Source of the DNA: Desulfobacteraceae bacterium
GTDB lineage: Bacteria; Desulfobacterota; DSM-4660; Desulfatiglandales; Desulfatiglandaceae
Assembly (NCBI GenBank): GCA_020349865.1
Contig: CP070700.1
Location: 2,587,806 to 2,610,887 of the forward strand
Length of the DNA: 23,082 bases
Reading direction: 5' to 3'
How positions within the stretch are numbered: the first letter of the stretch is position 1; each line of letters opens with the position of its first letter. The translations under genes and the position numbers were made by a program. Below the pieces are notes generated by a model. The model had not been told where the DNA came from, made no database searches, and was given only the letters and a program-made list of their open reading frames with translations. Shown one piece after another: positions 14,819 to 23,034 of the stretch.

Positions 14819-16021
14819 ATGAACTGGCACACCTTTTACTCTAGTCGCATCGATTCAATGGGACATTCAGATGTCGTCTCAATTTTGAAACTGGCTGAAC
14901 GACCTGAGGTCATCTCCTTCGCCGGCGGACTTCCGGATCCGGCATCTTTTCTCTTGGAGGAAATTAAAGAAGTCTTTGAAGAGGTTCTCGCCCAATGGGG
15001 ACGGACCGTTTTAGGTTATGGTCCGACAGCCGGCATCGCTCCTTTTAGAGAATGGCTTTCAGAACATATGACACAGTTAGGCAGACCCTCGAAAGTTGAA
15101 GAATGCTTGGTGACAACAGGCGGCATTGCAGCTTTAGACCTGATTTGTAAGGTTTTGCTGGATCCTGGCGATGTTGTCATTGTGGGTGAACCGGCTTATG
15201 TAGCTGCCCTACACGTCATTAGAAGCTATCAGGGTCGTTTTGCCGGTGTTCCCATAGATGCTAAAGGAATGCTGCCGGATGCGCTGAAATCGGTGCTTGA
15301 AGATTCACAGCGTGAATCATTGCGTCCCAAATTTATCTACCTGGTCCCTTCATTCCAAAATCCGACCGGCGTTACGCTTTCAGAAAAGCGTCGAAAAAAA
15401 ATTATTGAAATAGCTGGTGAATATAATGTGCCCATTATAGAAGATGCGGCATACCACGATCTGAGATTTGAGGGTCAAGCTCCACCACTGCTCGCATCCC
15501 TGGACGCACAGAACGTCATACATATTAATACTTTTTCAAAGATCTTTAACCCGGGCGTGCGTATAGGTTGGGTGACCGCACAGCAAGAATTAATCGAAAC
15601 TTTGGCATTGGCCAAGCAAGGTCAAGATCAATGTTCTACAACTATCGGACAATATTTGGCTTTTGCTTTCGCTTCAAGGGGGTTGATTGACCGGCAGACG
15701 TCCACGGCCGTTGAGATCTATCGCCGGAAAAGAGACGTCATGCTGTCCGCCTTGGAGAATCATTTCCCGCAAAGTGCGCACTGGACAAAACCGCAAGGCG
15801 GTTTTTATACGTGGGTTACCTTACCAAAGGAAATTGATACTGAAGCGCTTTTGCCAAGGGCAATCGAGGACGCCTCAGTTGCATATGTTGCCGGTCCGGC
15901 GTTTTACCACAATCGCAGCGGAAAAGAACACATGCGGCTGTGCTACAGTTATGTGCCTGAATCACAAATTGAGGAAGGTGTTCGCAGGCTTGGGTATCTC
16001 TTTTCCGAGGTAACCTATTAA
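14819..16021 (+). CDS. PLP-dependent class I/II aminotransferase
   Basis: A 400-residue fold-type I aminotransferase related to the 2-aminoadipate/MocR-like group. Landmarks are ISFAGGLPDPASF (32-44), a region ending GYGPTAGIAPFREW, the PLP-contacting PSFQNPTG and EDAAYHDL segments, the Schiff-base lysine K241 in NTFSKIFNPGVRIGW, and an MRLCYSYV arginine for the substrate carboxylate. All key residues are present and the length is normal, so it should be active. The amino donor is not clear; the family covers aminoadipate, branched-chain and aromatic amino acids. AGGAG at 14804-14808 lies ten bases before the ATG. It is flanked by repeat-rich gaps and is probably a single-gene unit. Confidence 0.9.
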   Translation: MNWHTFYSSRIDSMGHSDVVSILKLAERPEVISFAGGLPDPASFLLEEIKEVFEEVLAQWGRTVLGYGPTAGIAPFREWLSEHMTQLGRPSKVEECLVTTGGIAALDLICKVLLDPGDVVIVGEPAYVAALHVIRSYQGRFAGVPIDAKGMLPDALKSVLEDSQRESLRPKFIYLVPSFQNPTGVTLSEKRRKKIIEIAGEYNVPIIEDAAYHDLRFEGQAPPLLASLDAQNVIHINTFSKIFNPGVRIGWVTAQQELIETLALAKQGQDQCSTTIGQYLAFAFASRGLIDRQTSTAVEIYRRKRDVMLSALENHFPQSAHWTKPQGGFYTWVTLPKEIDTEALLPRAIEDASVAYVAGPAFYHNRSGKEHMRLCYSYVPESQIEEGVRRLGYLFSEVTY

Positions 16022-16022
16022 T

Positions 16023-16040
16023 CCCCTTTTTAACAAGGGG
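16023..16040 (+). other. Small hairpin just after the aminotransferase stop
   Basis: CCCCTT (16023-16028) and AAGGGG (16035-16040) pair perfectly around TTTAAC, directly after the stop codon. No T-run follows, so it may stabilise the 3' end more than terminate. The rest of the gap to 16311 contains dispersed repeat copy 2 and no gene. Confidence 0.35.
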
Positions 16041-16085
16041 CACGGCCGTTTGTAAATTACTTAATACCTTGACCTGTTGATAGTA
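16039..16085. repeat. Dispersed 47-bp repeat, copy 2
   Basis: Same-orientation partner of 14337-14383. It starts in the right arm of the small hairpin after the aminotransferase gene. Confidence 0.6.
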
Positions 16086-16311
16086 AGTTAACGCACCTTT
16101 GTGGGTGTAAAAAAAATTATTTCGTTTTTGCTATTCATAAACAGTTTTAAATTTGCCAAACTTTAAGCCGCCCCAGCCCACCTGCACGTTGTGCTCTTTC
16201 TCTTCTCCGTGCATTGAAGCTGATGTTATTACCGACCAGATTGTAGTATGCTTGACCGGAGACGACATTGTATTGGATTAAAAGAAAACAACTAACACTC
16301 TGAAGGTTATC

Positions 16312-16686
16312 ATGGTTAATCAGGTTTTGCTTTATTTGGGTTCTGCTTTTCTTCTTCTCTGGGGAATATCACATTTATTCCCAACAAGATCCGTAGTTAA
16401 AGGATTCGGAGATATATCCGTCGATAACAAAAGAATTATCACTATGGAATGGATAATCGAAGGTGTATCTCTTATCTTTATAGGCGCTCTGGTTTCTTCT
16501 GTAACATACATAGACTACACGAATGTGATTTCGCAAACAATCTATTGGATTTCTTTCGTGATGCTCAATGCATTGTCAGTGATCTCTCTTTTGACAGGAT
16601 TCAAGGTGAACTTTCTCCCATTCAAACTCTGTCCAGTAATCTTCACCACCTCTTCGATCTTGATATTGCTGGGAGCCTACATTTAG
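16312..16686 (+). CDS. Small four-helix integral membrane protein, unknown function
   Basis: A 124-residue protein with four hydrophobic segments at about 4-22, 46-66, 74-97 and 105-123. A conserved-looking polar loop (HLFPTRSVVKGFGDISVDNKR) lies between the first two, and GISHLFPT sits at the end of helix 1. I do not recognise the family. The start is supported by GAAGG five bases before the ATG, and the alternating helix pattern makes it a believable gene, not a shadow. A loop carrying GFG-DIS-DNKR and the MEWIIEG entry to helix 2 could be functional, but nothing indicates a substrate. It is 120 bases upstream of the acyl-CoA ligase; operon membership is uncertain. Confidence 0.7.
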   Translation: MVNQVLLYLGSAFLLLWGISHLFPTRSVVKGFGDISVDNKRIITMEWIIEGVSLIFIGALVSSVTYIDYTNVISQTIYWISFVMLNALSVISLLTGFKVNFLPFKLCPVIFTTSSILILLGAYI

Positions 16687-16806
16687 TTTTCGGCATCAGA
16701 GGGTAGCTCTTGAAGACTTGTTTCCACAGCCTGGCAGCCCCTTTTTGATAGCACTCAGGTAACAAATCTGATATTAGGGGTCATAAAATCCAAAAGGAGA
16801 TGAATT

Positions 16807-18492
16807 ATGGCGCAAGAGCAAATATTTCCAGAAGTTGGCTTTGAATATCAGTTGATTTTAAAACATTTATTGGAACACGCCGCAAAGATGCGACCTGAAA
16901 GTGAAATCGTCTATAAGGATATTTTTCGCGGAAATTATGCCAGGCTTTATGAAAGATGCCAGCGCCTGTCAAACGCTTTAAGGGATCTTGGCGTAAAACA
17001 AGGCTCAAAGATCATTTGCTTTGAGTGGAATACACATCGCTTCCTCGAAACGTATTTTGCAGTGCCCTGTATGGGTGCTATGGTGCATATGGGAAATCCA
17101 CTTCTAACACCTGATCAGATGATCTTTCTCATAAACAGGGTGGAAGATGATGTCCTTATGTTCAACAAAGACTTCATTTCAACCATTGAATCAATAAGCG
17201 AAAAACTAAAGACCATTAAGCAATATATTGTGTTAACTGATGATGAAAAACTACCGGAGACAAAGTTGAATCCCATCTCAGAGTACGAGGAATTGCTGCG
17301 CTCCACATCGCCTGAATATGAATACCCGGATCTTGATGAGAATACAGTGGCATCGCTCAGCAATACCACCGGCACTACCGGAGATCCAAAGATATGTTTT
17401 TTTACTCATCGCCAGCATATTATGCACACACTCATTTGGGCAAACATGCTCCAGGGTTTTTCAGGTGAAAGGGGGTTAGACCCGCGCCGTGATCTGACAT
17501 TTCAGCTTGTGCCCATGTTTCACGCACACGGCTGGGGAGTCCCCTATATGGCGACATTCCTTGGGTGCAAACAGGTATATCCCGGCAGGTTTGATCCGAA
17601 AACATTTTTAGAATTACTTAAAAAAGAAAAAAGCCCCGATCAGGGCGGTTATATGGCCTGTGTGGCCACTATGCTTAACATGATTATCTCCCACCCAGAA
17701 ATCGGACATTATAAGAAATACCTGAAAGGGCTTATATACGAAGGTGGGGGAATGCGGCTCAACACCATGCTTGCAAAAAAGGCAAAAGAGCTTGGCATGG
17801 ACATCTGCTCCGGTTGGGGCATGACAGAGGTATATACAAAAGTAGGCTTGCAATATCTTAAGCCTCACATGTTCAGTTGGCCGGAGGATAAGAAGATAGA
17901 GTTCCTGAGTGGGACCGGCATAGCGCCGGCGTTTGTCGAACAGAGAGTGGTGGATGAACAAGGAAATGATGTATCAAACGATGGAAAAACCGTTGGTGAG
18001 ATAGTGCTCCGCGCCCCATGGCTCACATTGGGTTATTACAAGGAACCTGAGAAATCAGAAGATCTATGGCGGGATGGATGGATGCATACGGGAGATATGG
18101 CCAGCATAGATGAAGAAGAGAGCGTATTGATCATCGACCGGTCCAAGGATGTGATAAAGAGTGGCGGGGAATGGATTTCCAGCCTTACCCTGGAAAATCT
18201 TATAAATATGCATCCAAAGGTCCAGGAAGTCGCGGTTTTTGGGGCCCAGTCTGAGAAATGGGGAGAACGCCCTGTAGTCTTGTTAGTGCCGAAAGATGAA
18301 TATAAAGAGAAAATTTCCGAGGACGAATTCAGGGAACATCTGATGAAGTATGTAGAAGAGGGCAAGATATTAAAATGGTGGATACCGGACAGGTTCATCT
18401 TTGTAAATGAAATACCCCGGACCAGCGTTGGCAAATTTGACAAAAAAGTGATGAGATCAAGCTACGGGAACGTGCTTGAAGGTGAAGAATAG
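16807..18492 (+). CDS. Acyl-CoA ligase (AMP-forming, ANL superfamily)
   Basis: A 561-residue adenylate-forming enzyme expected to activate a fatty or other carboxylic acid with ATP and CoA. The AMP-binding P-loop is NTTGTTGDPK (about 185-194), with Ile following where Gly is common. Then come the acyl-site FHAHGWG, GWGMTEVY (about 335-342), the hinge/ATP motif GWMHTGDMASIDEE, DRSKDVIKSGGEWIS, and the catalytic lysine in PRTSVGKFDKK (about 541). All adenylation motifs are present and the length is normal, closest to medium/long-chain acyl-CoA synthetases of the FadD/alkK type. AAAGGAG lies just before the ATG. It probably feeds beta-oxidation or acyl-CoA pools; the chain length cannot be deduced. 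Confidence 0.9.
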   Translation: MAQEQIFPEVGFEYQLILKHLLEHAAKMRPESEIVYKDIFRGNYARLYERCQRLSNALRDLGVKQGSKIICFEWNTHRFLETYFAVPCMGAMVHMGNPLLTPDQMIFLINRVEDDVLMFNKDFISTIESISEKLKTIKQYIVLTDDEKLPETKLNPISEYEELLRSTSPEYEYPDLDENTVASLSNTTGTTGDPKICFFTHRQHIMHTLIWANMLQGFSGERGLDPRRDLTFQLVPMFHAHGWGVPYMATFLGCKQVYPGRFDPKTFLELLKKEKSPDQGGYMACVATMLNMIISHPEIGHYKKYLKGLIYEGGGMRLNTMLAKKAKELGMDICSGWGMTEVYTKVGLQYLKPHMFSWPEDKKIEFLSGTGIAPAFVEQRVVDEQGNDVSNDGKTVGEIVLRAPWLTLGYYKEPEKSEDLWRDGWMHTGDMASIDEEESVLIIDRSKDVIKSGGEWISSLTLENLINMHPKVQEVAVFGAQSEKWGERPVVLLVPKDEYKEKISEDEFREHLMKYVEEGKILKWWIPDRFIFVNEIPRTSVGKFDKKVMRSSYGNVLEGEE

Positions 18493-18564
18493 GAAAAGAT
18501 AGCTTAAAATTTCTTCTTTCAAGCGTCGTAACCCCGCCAGGTGGGATTATATGAAACGGAAACT

Positions 18565-18587
18565 ATGCTTATTTCATTTTTAAGCAT
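18565..18587 (-). terminator. Weak hairpin between convergent genes
   Basis: ATGCTTA (18565-18571) and TAAGCAT (18581-18587) pair perfectly around nine AT-rich bases in the 117-base gap between the convergent ligase and TRAP permease genes. On the minus strand it is followed by AGTTTCCGTTT, a poor T-run. It may help end the TRAP transcript. Confidence 0.35.
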
Positions 18588-18609
18588 CGGAATTCTGACA
18601 AAACCTCTG

Positions 18610-20577
18610 TTATTTTCCTTTAAATGCATCTGCCAGGTCTTTCTTTGACAGTTGGAGACCCAGCAAACCCTTCCACTCTTCTTTCCATATTAATTTCTGG
18701 GTAAGAAACACCCCAAAAAAAAGGACTGTACCGATAAGATCAGTATAGAGCGAAGGAAGGAGGAGCAAGAAGGCAGCAACACCCATAAAAATCCACTCAA
18801 TGAGATTTGTACGGTGAAAGAGATAGGCCTCCAAAAGGGAGGTAAAGGCAATAAGACCAAGTGTAGAAAAAACTATGGTTCTTACAACCTCCCAGAATGG
18901 ACCATTCAAGAGAAGAGGCTGGTAGGCCATGATAATAGGGATAATATAGAGGCCCTTTGCGATCTTCCAGGAAGAAAAAGCGCATCTCATAGGGTTTGCC
19001 CCAGCAACTCCTGCCCCTGCAAAAGATGCCAGGGCCACAGGAGGTGTGACATTGGCATCCTGACTATACCAGAAGACTATCATGTGGGCAGTTATCAGTG
19101 CAACTCCCATCTCGGTAAGGGCCGGTCCGGCTAAAATAACAAGAACAATATAAGAAGCGGTAACAGGCAATCCCATTCCCAGCACAAGAGAGGCAAGACC
19201 TATAAGAATTATAGCAATCAACGGGACACCACCAGAGATCGAAACCACCATACTCGAAAATTTGAGCCCCATCCCAGTGAGGCTGACCATGCCAACTATA
19301 ATACCGGCCGCAGCACAGGCCACAGACACAGTGATAGCATTCCTGCCTCCCAATGCCAGGGCATCTATAATATCTCGCAGGCTTAATCTTGACCGTTTCC
19401 GAATCATGGCTGCCAAAAATGTGGCCACAACAGCAATAAAACCTGCCATCATTGGGCTAAAATTTCTAACAAGAACATATATCAATATTCCCAGAGGAAT
19501 AAGGAAATGGAGACCGTTTTTTATTGTCTCACCAATCCGGGGAAGTTGATTGGCTGAGAGCCCAAGGAAGCCCATCTTCTTTGCCTCAAAATGGACAAAA
19601 AAGAGGACAGTAACGTAATACATGATAGCCGGTATAAGGGCCACCTTAATGATATGGAGATAAGAGGTATTGGTGAATTCCGCCATGAGAAAGGCGCCGG
19701 CCCCCATAATTGGGGGCATGAGCTGGCCGCCTGTGGATGCGGCTGCCTCAACCGCACCTGCAATATGGGGCTTATATCCCAGCTTCTTCATCATAGGGAT
19801 GGTAAAAGAGCCGGTAGTAACCACATTTCCTATGGCGCTACCGGAGATAGATCCCATAAACCCGCTTGCCAAGACCGCTGTCTTGGCCGGGCCGCCAGTC
19901 ATACGCCCGGTCAGGGCGTAAGCCAGATTTATGAAAAAGTCCCCGCCACCTGTTTTTTGCAAAAAAGACCCAAAGAGCACAAAAATAAAGACAAAGGTCG
20001 CAGCAACGCCTAAGGGAAGGCCAAAAATACCTTCTGTAGTAAGATATAAAAGGGTGAAAATACGCTCCAGGCTATAACCTTTATGTGAAAAAAACTCGGG
20101 CATATAGGGGCCAAAATACGCATATAAGACAAAGCTTAAGCATATAATGACCATTACCAATCCGATTGTTCGACGACAGGCCTCTATTACCAATATGGTG
20201 GCTACGAAGCCAAAAACAACATCTATTGTTGTCCAATCGCCCTGACGTTCAATGATCTCACCATAATTAAAGATGATATAACCGCCAACAATTAATACCA
20301 GGATAATTAAGAGCAAATCAACAAAGAAGTATATATCCTGTTTTTGCCTGGATGCCTTTTTTGTGGCTGGAAATAGAAGAAAGGCAAGTGTCATAATAAG
20401 CGTTATATGTATACACCTCTGATATATGGCTGAAAACGGTTGAATGCCGGCAGAATAAAGCTGAAAAATAGAAAGAGTAACCGCTATAAAAGTAAATGCA
20501 AAGGCAAAAAATCCTACCAAGGTCCTGGTTTTACTCGTTTTAGTCACTGTCTCTGGTTCTGTCTTTTGATCCGGCAT
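18610..20577 (-). CDS. TRAP transporter fused permease (DctQM, TAXI type)
   Basis: A 655-residue polytopic inner-membrane protein. The N-terminal third (about residues 19-190) has the four to five helices corresponding to the small DctQ subunit, and the rest is the large DctM subunit. DctM landmarks are GRMTGGPAKTAVLASGFMGSISGSAIGNVVTTGSFTIPMMKKLGY, then the GAVEAAASTGGQLMPPIMGAGAFLMAE stretch and, later, GMGLPVTASYIVL and QDANVTPPVALASFAGAGVAG. This is the ion-coupled secondary carrier for the ligand delivered by the TAXI binding protein; substrates of the class include carboxylates and glutamate-like acids. Its ATG is three bases after the DUF1850 stop, and a G-rich Shine-Dalgarno lies inside the end of that gene, showing tight coupling. 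It is the last gene of the operon. Confidence 0.95.
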   Translation of the reverse strand: MPDQKTEPETVTKTSKTRTLVGFFAFAFTFIAVTLSIFQLYSAGIQPFSAIYQRCIHITLIMTLAFLLFPATKKASRQKQDIYFFVDLLLIILVLIVGGYIIFNYGEIIERQGDWTTIDVVFGFVATILVIEACRRTIGLVMVIICLSFVLYAYFGPYMPEFFSHKGYSLERIFTLLYLTTEGIFGLPLGVAATFVFIFVLFGSFLQKTGGGDFFINLAYALTGRMTGGPAKTAVLASGFMGSISGSAIGNVVTTGSFTIPMMKKLGYKPHIAGAVEAAASTGGQLMPPIMGAGAFLMAEFTNTSYLHIIKVALIPAIMYYVTVLFFVHFEAKKMGFLGLSANQLPRIGETIKNGLHFLIPLGILIYVLVRNFSPMMAGFIAVVATFLAAMIRKRSRLSLRDIIDALALGGRNAITVSVACAAAGIIVGMVSLTGMGLKFSSMVVSISGGVPLIAIILIGLASLVLGMGLPVTASYIVLVILAGPALTEMGVALITAHMIVFWYSQDANVTPPVALASFAGAGVAGANPMRCAFSSWKIAKGLYIIPIIMAYQPLLLNGPFWEVVRTIVFSTLGLIAFTSLLEAYLFHRTNLIEWIFMGVAAFLLLLPSLYTDLIGTVLFFGVFLTQKLIWKEEWKGLLGLQLSKKDLADAFKGK

Positions 20578-20580
20578 TTT

Positions 20581-21063
20581 CTACTTTCCCCCCTGACTCA
20601 CGTATAGGCGGACCCTCATTCCTGGAATCATCCTGCTTAAATGTATCTCTGCTCCTCTCAGGACAATGGTATGATCAACTGATGGCGCCCCTATCCTAAG
20701 ATAAAATTCCCCGAGTGCAATGTTCATATCCTTAATAAAAATCCATCCATTTTTTTCAACTATTCTCCCCCGGCCAGGCCAGTGGCCCATCCCGGCTCCA
20801 AACATCTTGAAATAAGTCTCTTTGATAATGATTCCCTTTTTTTTATCTGCATAAAAAACCTCAAACACCGGAGATATATCAACAGAGTGGATATATCTTA
20901 TGATGAAAAGTTCTCCCTGTTCTATTGGTGTAGAGATCAACTTTCTGCCATCCCCTTTTTCAATTATCAGCGAAAGAGGATAACTGGAACCGGCCATAAC
21001 TGGCTGAGAAAAAAGATAATATATAAAAATGATTGAGAATAAAATCTTCAGATACCCTGGCAT
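20581..21063 (-). CDS. DUF1850 protein, TRAP-TAXI partner
   Basis: A 160-residue exported protein with a signal peptide to about residue 24 (PVMA|GSS). It contains the DUF1850 signature region: FIIRYIHSVDISPVFEVFY followed by GIIIKETYFKMFGAGMGHWP. Family members are nearly always encoded between a TAXI binding protein and a fused TRAP permease, as here; their function is not established. It is separated from the binding-protein gene by 73 bases containing a strong hairpin and joined to the permease gene with three bases between them. Confidence 0.88.
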   Translation of the reverse strand: MPGYLKILFSIIFIYYLFSQPVMAGSSYPLSLIIEKGDGRKLISTPIEQGELFIIRYIHSVDISPVFEVFYADKKKGIIIKETYFKMFGAGMGHWPGRGRIVEKNGWIFIKDMNIALGEFYLRIGAPSVDHTIVLRGAEIHLSRMIPGMRVRLYVSQGGK

Positions 21064-21088
21064 ATTGCTTCCACTTTACACAAACTCA

Positions 21089-21116
21089 GAGGCCGTCATA
21101 AAAATCTGACGGCCTC
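21089..21116 (-). promoter_or_regulatory. Intercistronic hairpin between TAXI gene and DUF1850
   Basis: GAGGCCGTCA (21089-21098) and TGACGGCCTC (21107-21116) form a perfect ten-base stem with an eight-base AT-rich loop. On the minus strand the stem is followed by TGAGTTTGTG, too poor in T for a full terminator. Such hairpins after a binding-protein gene commonly protect its mRNA or reduce readthrough, so that the binding protein is made in excess of the permease. Confidence 0.75.
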
Positions 21117-21136
21117 CTGTTGAAACAGTTATCTCG

Positions 21137-22126
21137 TTATTTTTTTGGTAAAAATTTTGCAGGAATCGTTATTCCCTGCTCTTTATAATATTTAATTGCA
21201 CCTGGATGCAGGGGTATAACCGAATGCTTAATCGCATTCTGAGGTGTTGTGTATTTAGCAAAAGGATGGATCTTTTGCAGGTAGTCAACATGCTCAAATA
21301 CTGCCTTGACAAGATTATACACCAGTTCCTCATCCAAAGAGGCTGTGCATGCTACTGTATTCCATACTGATGGATTAGCAACGGGCTCATCCTGTCCCTT
21401 ATAGGTCCCAGCCGGCATCTCAAAAGGAGAATAAAAGGGGAATTTTTTGCAAATTTTATCTATATCCTCCTTTGAAAATGGAATAACATGGATGTCCCTT
21501 GTGATGGACAAGTCCATTACTGAAGAGGTAGGAGCTGCCACATCCCAGATGCCTACGTCAATTGTTCCATCCTTAAGGGCATTTGCATTTTCTGTAAATG
21601 AAAGCCGAAATACCTTAAAACTGGAATAAGGTATGCCCAAAGCCTCTTGTAAGACCAGGTTAGTCTTAAATTCTGTTCCGCTCCCAGGTGCACCCACAGA
21701 AACCTTGTGCCCTTTTATATCATATATGGTCTTGATTCCTTTTCCTTTCAGTGTAACCACATGGTAGTGATGAGGATACATTTGAAACATTGCCAGGATT
21801 TTTTGAGGTTTCCCTTTAAACTTGCCGATCCCATTATAGCCCTGATACACAACATCATTCATGGCTTCAGCAATAACAGTTTCGCCCCTATGGGCCAGCT
21901 TTACATTCTCAACAGAGGCACCCGTTACCTCTGCAACCGCTTTGACCCCTTTTACATATCTTGTGAAAATCTCTGCCAGACCTCCACCATAGGGGTAGTA
22001 AACCCCTCCTGTGCCACCGGTACTGATTGAGATATACTTAGTCTTGGCTTGAGCTGAGGTTCCAACCAGCAGAAAGACAAAAAAGGCAATTAAAATTACA
22101 AAAATTATTGTCCTGGTATTTCTCAT
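21137..22126 (-). CDS. TAXI-family TRAP solute-binding protein
   Basis: A 329-residue periplasmic binding protein that delivers its ligand to the fused TRAP permease. A signal peptide runs to about residue 27 (SAQA|KT). The mature start YISISTGGTGGVYYPYGGGLAEIF is the TAXI hallmark (glycine-rich ligand loop), followed by VENVKLAHRGETVIA and KGKGIKTIYDIKGHKVSVGAPGSGTE, also typical. AAAGGAG before ATG 22126 supports the start. It lies 26 bases after the lipoprotein gene. The ligand cannot be inferred beyond the class (carboxylates, amino acids). Confidence 0.95.
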   Translation of the reverse strand: MRNTRTIIFVILIAFFVFLLVGTSAQAKTKYISISTGGTGGVYYPYGGGLAEIFTRYVKGVKAVAEVTGASVENVKLAHRGETVIAEAMNDVVYQGYNGIGKFKGKPQKILAMFQMYPHHYHVVTLKGKGIKTIYDIKGHKVSVGAPGSGTEFKTNLVLQEALGIPYSSFKVFRLSFTENANALKDGTIDVGIWDVAAPTSSVMDLSITRDIHVIPFSKEDIDKICKKFPFYSPFEMPAGTYKGQDEPVANPSVWNTVACTASLDEELVYNLVKAVFEHVDYLQKIHPFAKYTTPQNAIKHSVIPLHPGAIKYYKEQGITIPAKFLPKK

Positions 22127-22152
22127 TTTCTTTCTCCTTTTGCTTAAAGTTA

Positions 22153-22575
22153 TTAACCAATGGATATAGTTTTAACAACTACTTCGAGTTTTTTTGGCAA
22201 TTGCGTCGCTTTAATTACCGGATACGTAACTACCTTTTCCTGACCGGGGTTAAGAACCGGAGGCTTTCCTTTCCTTGGGACCAGACCACCTATAGCCTTG
22301 CCTTCTTCAAGGAGAAAGATCTGAACCCTGAATCGCTGTGCCTTATCTGAAATATTCTTTATGCCTACCTTAAAGACAACTGCTGGGTTTTTCTTAAACT
22401 CTGCCACATTACATGAAAATGAAATAACATCAGCCTGGGGAACCACATTCCATATAATATCTACTGGACAGGCTACTTTTCCTTTTGGAACGTATTTTGT
22501 TCCTGCGCACCCTGCCAAAATCAACAAGAACAATACCCCAAATAAAACAATTACCACTCTACTTTTCTTTCTCAT
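22153..22575 (-). CDS. Small lipoprotein, first gene of the TRAP-TAXI operon
   Basis: A 140-residue lipoprotein. A basic start (MRKKSR) and hydrophobic core lead to the lipobox LAGC with Cys23, so it is probably anchored in a membrane facing the periplasm. The mature part looks like a compact beta-sandwich: alternating hydrophobic strands (VFKVGIKNISDKAQRFRVQI, then VLNPGQEKVVTYPVI) as in many small Ig-like/DUF lipoproteins. I do not recognise a specific family. Placed 26 bases before the TAXI gene, in the same direction and after a good ribosome-binding site, it is likely cotranscribed and could be an accessory or assembly factor. Its presence in this operon is unusual. Confidence 0.8.
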   Translation of the reverse strand: MRKKSRVVIVLFGVLFLLILAGCAGTKYVPKGKVACPVDIIWNVVPQADVISFSCNVAEFKKNPAVVFKVGIKNISDKAQRFRVQIFLLEEGKAIGGLVPRKGKPPVLNPGQEKVVTYPVIKATQLPKKLEVVVKTISIG

Positions 22576-22633
22576 CTGATTTCTCCTTTCTCTTAGATCT
22601 ACTTAGGATTATTAATCAAAAAAACTACCCCCT

Positions 22634-22666
22634 TTCCAAAAATTAAGATCCACGAGATGGATCCTT
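22634..22666 (-). terminator. Probable intrinsic terminator upstream of the lipoprotein gene
   Basis: AAGATCCA (22645-22652) and TGGATCCTT (22658-22666) form a stem with one bulge. On the minus strand it is followed by TTAATTTTTGG. It would end transcripts arriving from the right before the lipoprotein-TAXI operon, whose promoter should then lie between about 22630 and 22590; no clear promoter hexamers were identified. Confidence 0.45.
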
Positions 22667-23034
22667 TAGAAAAGTCCTTCCAATCTCAAGCCATTTGTTT
22701 CCTGGCCATCGTTAACAGGTTCGCAGAGACAGAGCCCATGCATAGTTTTTGAATGAGCGAAGTGTCTTCCTCTTCAAGACCACATTTCTTGGCAACGCAA
22801 AAGTCCTTTTTACTTTTGGCGTTCACAACGCTCAACACTCTTGGTTTGGCTCTTTTCGTATGATTACTTAACGGTATGTCTAAGTCATCAAATCGCTCAT
22901 TAATCTGGCAAGCATTCGGGCAAGATCTCTGACTGAGTCCCAAAGAAGTCTTGAATGTTAAGGTTTATACCTGAATCTTGCACCAAGTATCGTAGCGAGG
23001 CGCAGAAAGCCTTGTGTTTAAAGCGAAGTTGGAG
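22667..23034. other. Right-edge stretch without a convincing gene
   Basis: A minus-strand frame at 22943-22686 could encode 85 residues (ending KLCMGSVSANLLTMARKQMA), but it starts only with TTG, lacks a Shine-Dalgarno and resembles no family I know. The frame is open upstream to a TAA near 22960. It could be a degraded gene. Confidence 0.4.

Noticed and set aside
16130..16290. Minus-strand frames encoding strings such as NVVSGQAYYNLVGNN
   Set aside because: Two competing frames, neither with a start or a recognised family; probably repeat-derived or chance.
22686..22943. 85-codon minus-strand frame
   Set aside because: TTG start, no Shine-Dalgarno, no recognised similarity; described only as part of the edge stretch.
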